Part shown: positions 21,563 to 21,688 of the stretch, piece by piece
Layout: each line of letters begins with the position of its first letter
Position numbering within the stretch: position 1 is the first letter of the stretch
Source of the DNA: Prevotellaceae bacterium UBA6858
Lineage (GTDB): Bacteria > Bacteroidota > Bacteroidia > Bacteroidales > Bacteroidaceae
Length of the DNA stretch: 21,688 nucleotides
Assembly: GCA_002451695.1 (NCBI GenBank)
Contig: DKDC01000037.1
Span: forward strand, 29,161-50,848
Direction of reading: 5' to 3'
The notes under the pieces: model-generated
What the model saw: the letters and a program-made list of their open reading frames with translations, nothing else
The model's database searches: none
Told to the model about the DNA's origin: nothing
Program-made: the position numbers and the translations under genes

Positions 21563-21688
21563 TTATGCGGAAAGTGCGGTTTTCACCGTAACCGCTTGGT
21601 TTGCAAAGATTTGCCCTTTATCAGAAATTTGCTTATAAGATTTTGTTTTTCAGCGGCTTGTAACGGCGAAAAAAAGGTCTGATATAAT
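21563..21688 (+). repeat. Dispersed 21-bp-unit element, copy D (cut by window end)
   Basis: Plus strand: a tail (about 21563-21640), an adaptor (TTGTTTTTCAG, CGGCTTGTAACGGCG, an A-run, GG), then the first 11 bases of unit 1 (TCTGATATAAT, from 21678) before the window ends. The tail aligns along its length with copy B on the opposite strand, with shared blocks GGGCAA, TCTTTG, AAACCAA and GCACTTTCCGC. The tail points toward the start of the PorT-like gene at 21472. Confidence 0.75.

Overview
The window is a chromosomal segment from a member of the order Bacteroidales. Four things point there. Start codons are preceded by the Bacteroidetes-type -7 element TAnnTTTG. Two proteins end in, or consist largely of, a type IX secretion (T9SS) sorting domain. 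There is a DUF2795-type small acidic protein, and several exported proteins of families typical of Bacteroidetes polysaccharide users. I cannot assign a family or genus. No rRNA, tRNA, CRISPR array, integrase or complete insertion sequence is visible.

Layout. (1) 1-1281, plus strand: a GYGVHSPF-type methyltransferase-like protein, then a 73-aa DUF2795-like protein with a near-ideal promoter and a strong terminator. (2) 1282-1640: no convincing gene. (3) 6280-1641, minus strand: leucyl-tRNA synthetase, a YitT/DUF2179 membrane protein and a fucosyltransferase-like glycosyltransferase, read as one operon, the last two overlapping by 4 bases. (4) 7198-6404, minus: a CPBP intramembrane protease homologue. 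(5) 7199-7862: a 660-base intergenic region full of repeats. (6) 7863-9248, plus: an Amt ammonium channel. (7) 9305-9369: back-to-back hairpins between convergent genes. (8) 12980-9390, minus: a 1196-aa modular secreted protein with a T9SS tail. (9) 12981-13968: a 990-base intergenic region with a possible micro-gene and more repeats. (10) 16743-13969, minus: a small T9SS-tail protein followed by an exported DUF5722-type glycosidase-like protein. (11) 21472-16914, minus: an outer-membrane beta-barrel, NfeD, an SPFH (stomatin/QmcA-like) protein, a Tat-exported Gfo/Idh/MocA oxidoreductase and an exported TIM-barrel sugar isomerase/epimerase-like protein, closely spaced and ending at a hairpin.

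How the genes work together. Regions 8, 10 and the end of 11 form a loose cell-envelope glycan theme: a surface carbohydrate-binding type protein, a glycosidase-like enzyme, and an exported oxidoreductase/isomerase pair resembling the periplasmic 3-keto-glycoside pathways of Bacteroides. No SusC/SusD pair is present. The substrate cannot be read from the sequence.

The least expected signal is non-coding. A dispersed element occurs four times (window start, 7547-7667, 13684-13883, window end). It has a conserved adaptor followed by four non-identical units with an exact 21-base period. The two complete arrays match unit for unit, and units 3 and 4 can form a hairpin that has at least one compensatory base-pair swap between copies. 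Both ends of the window fall inside unit 1 of this element, as expected if the assembly broke at a high-copy repeat.
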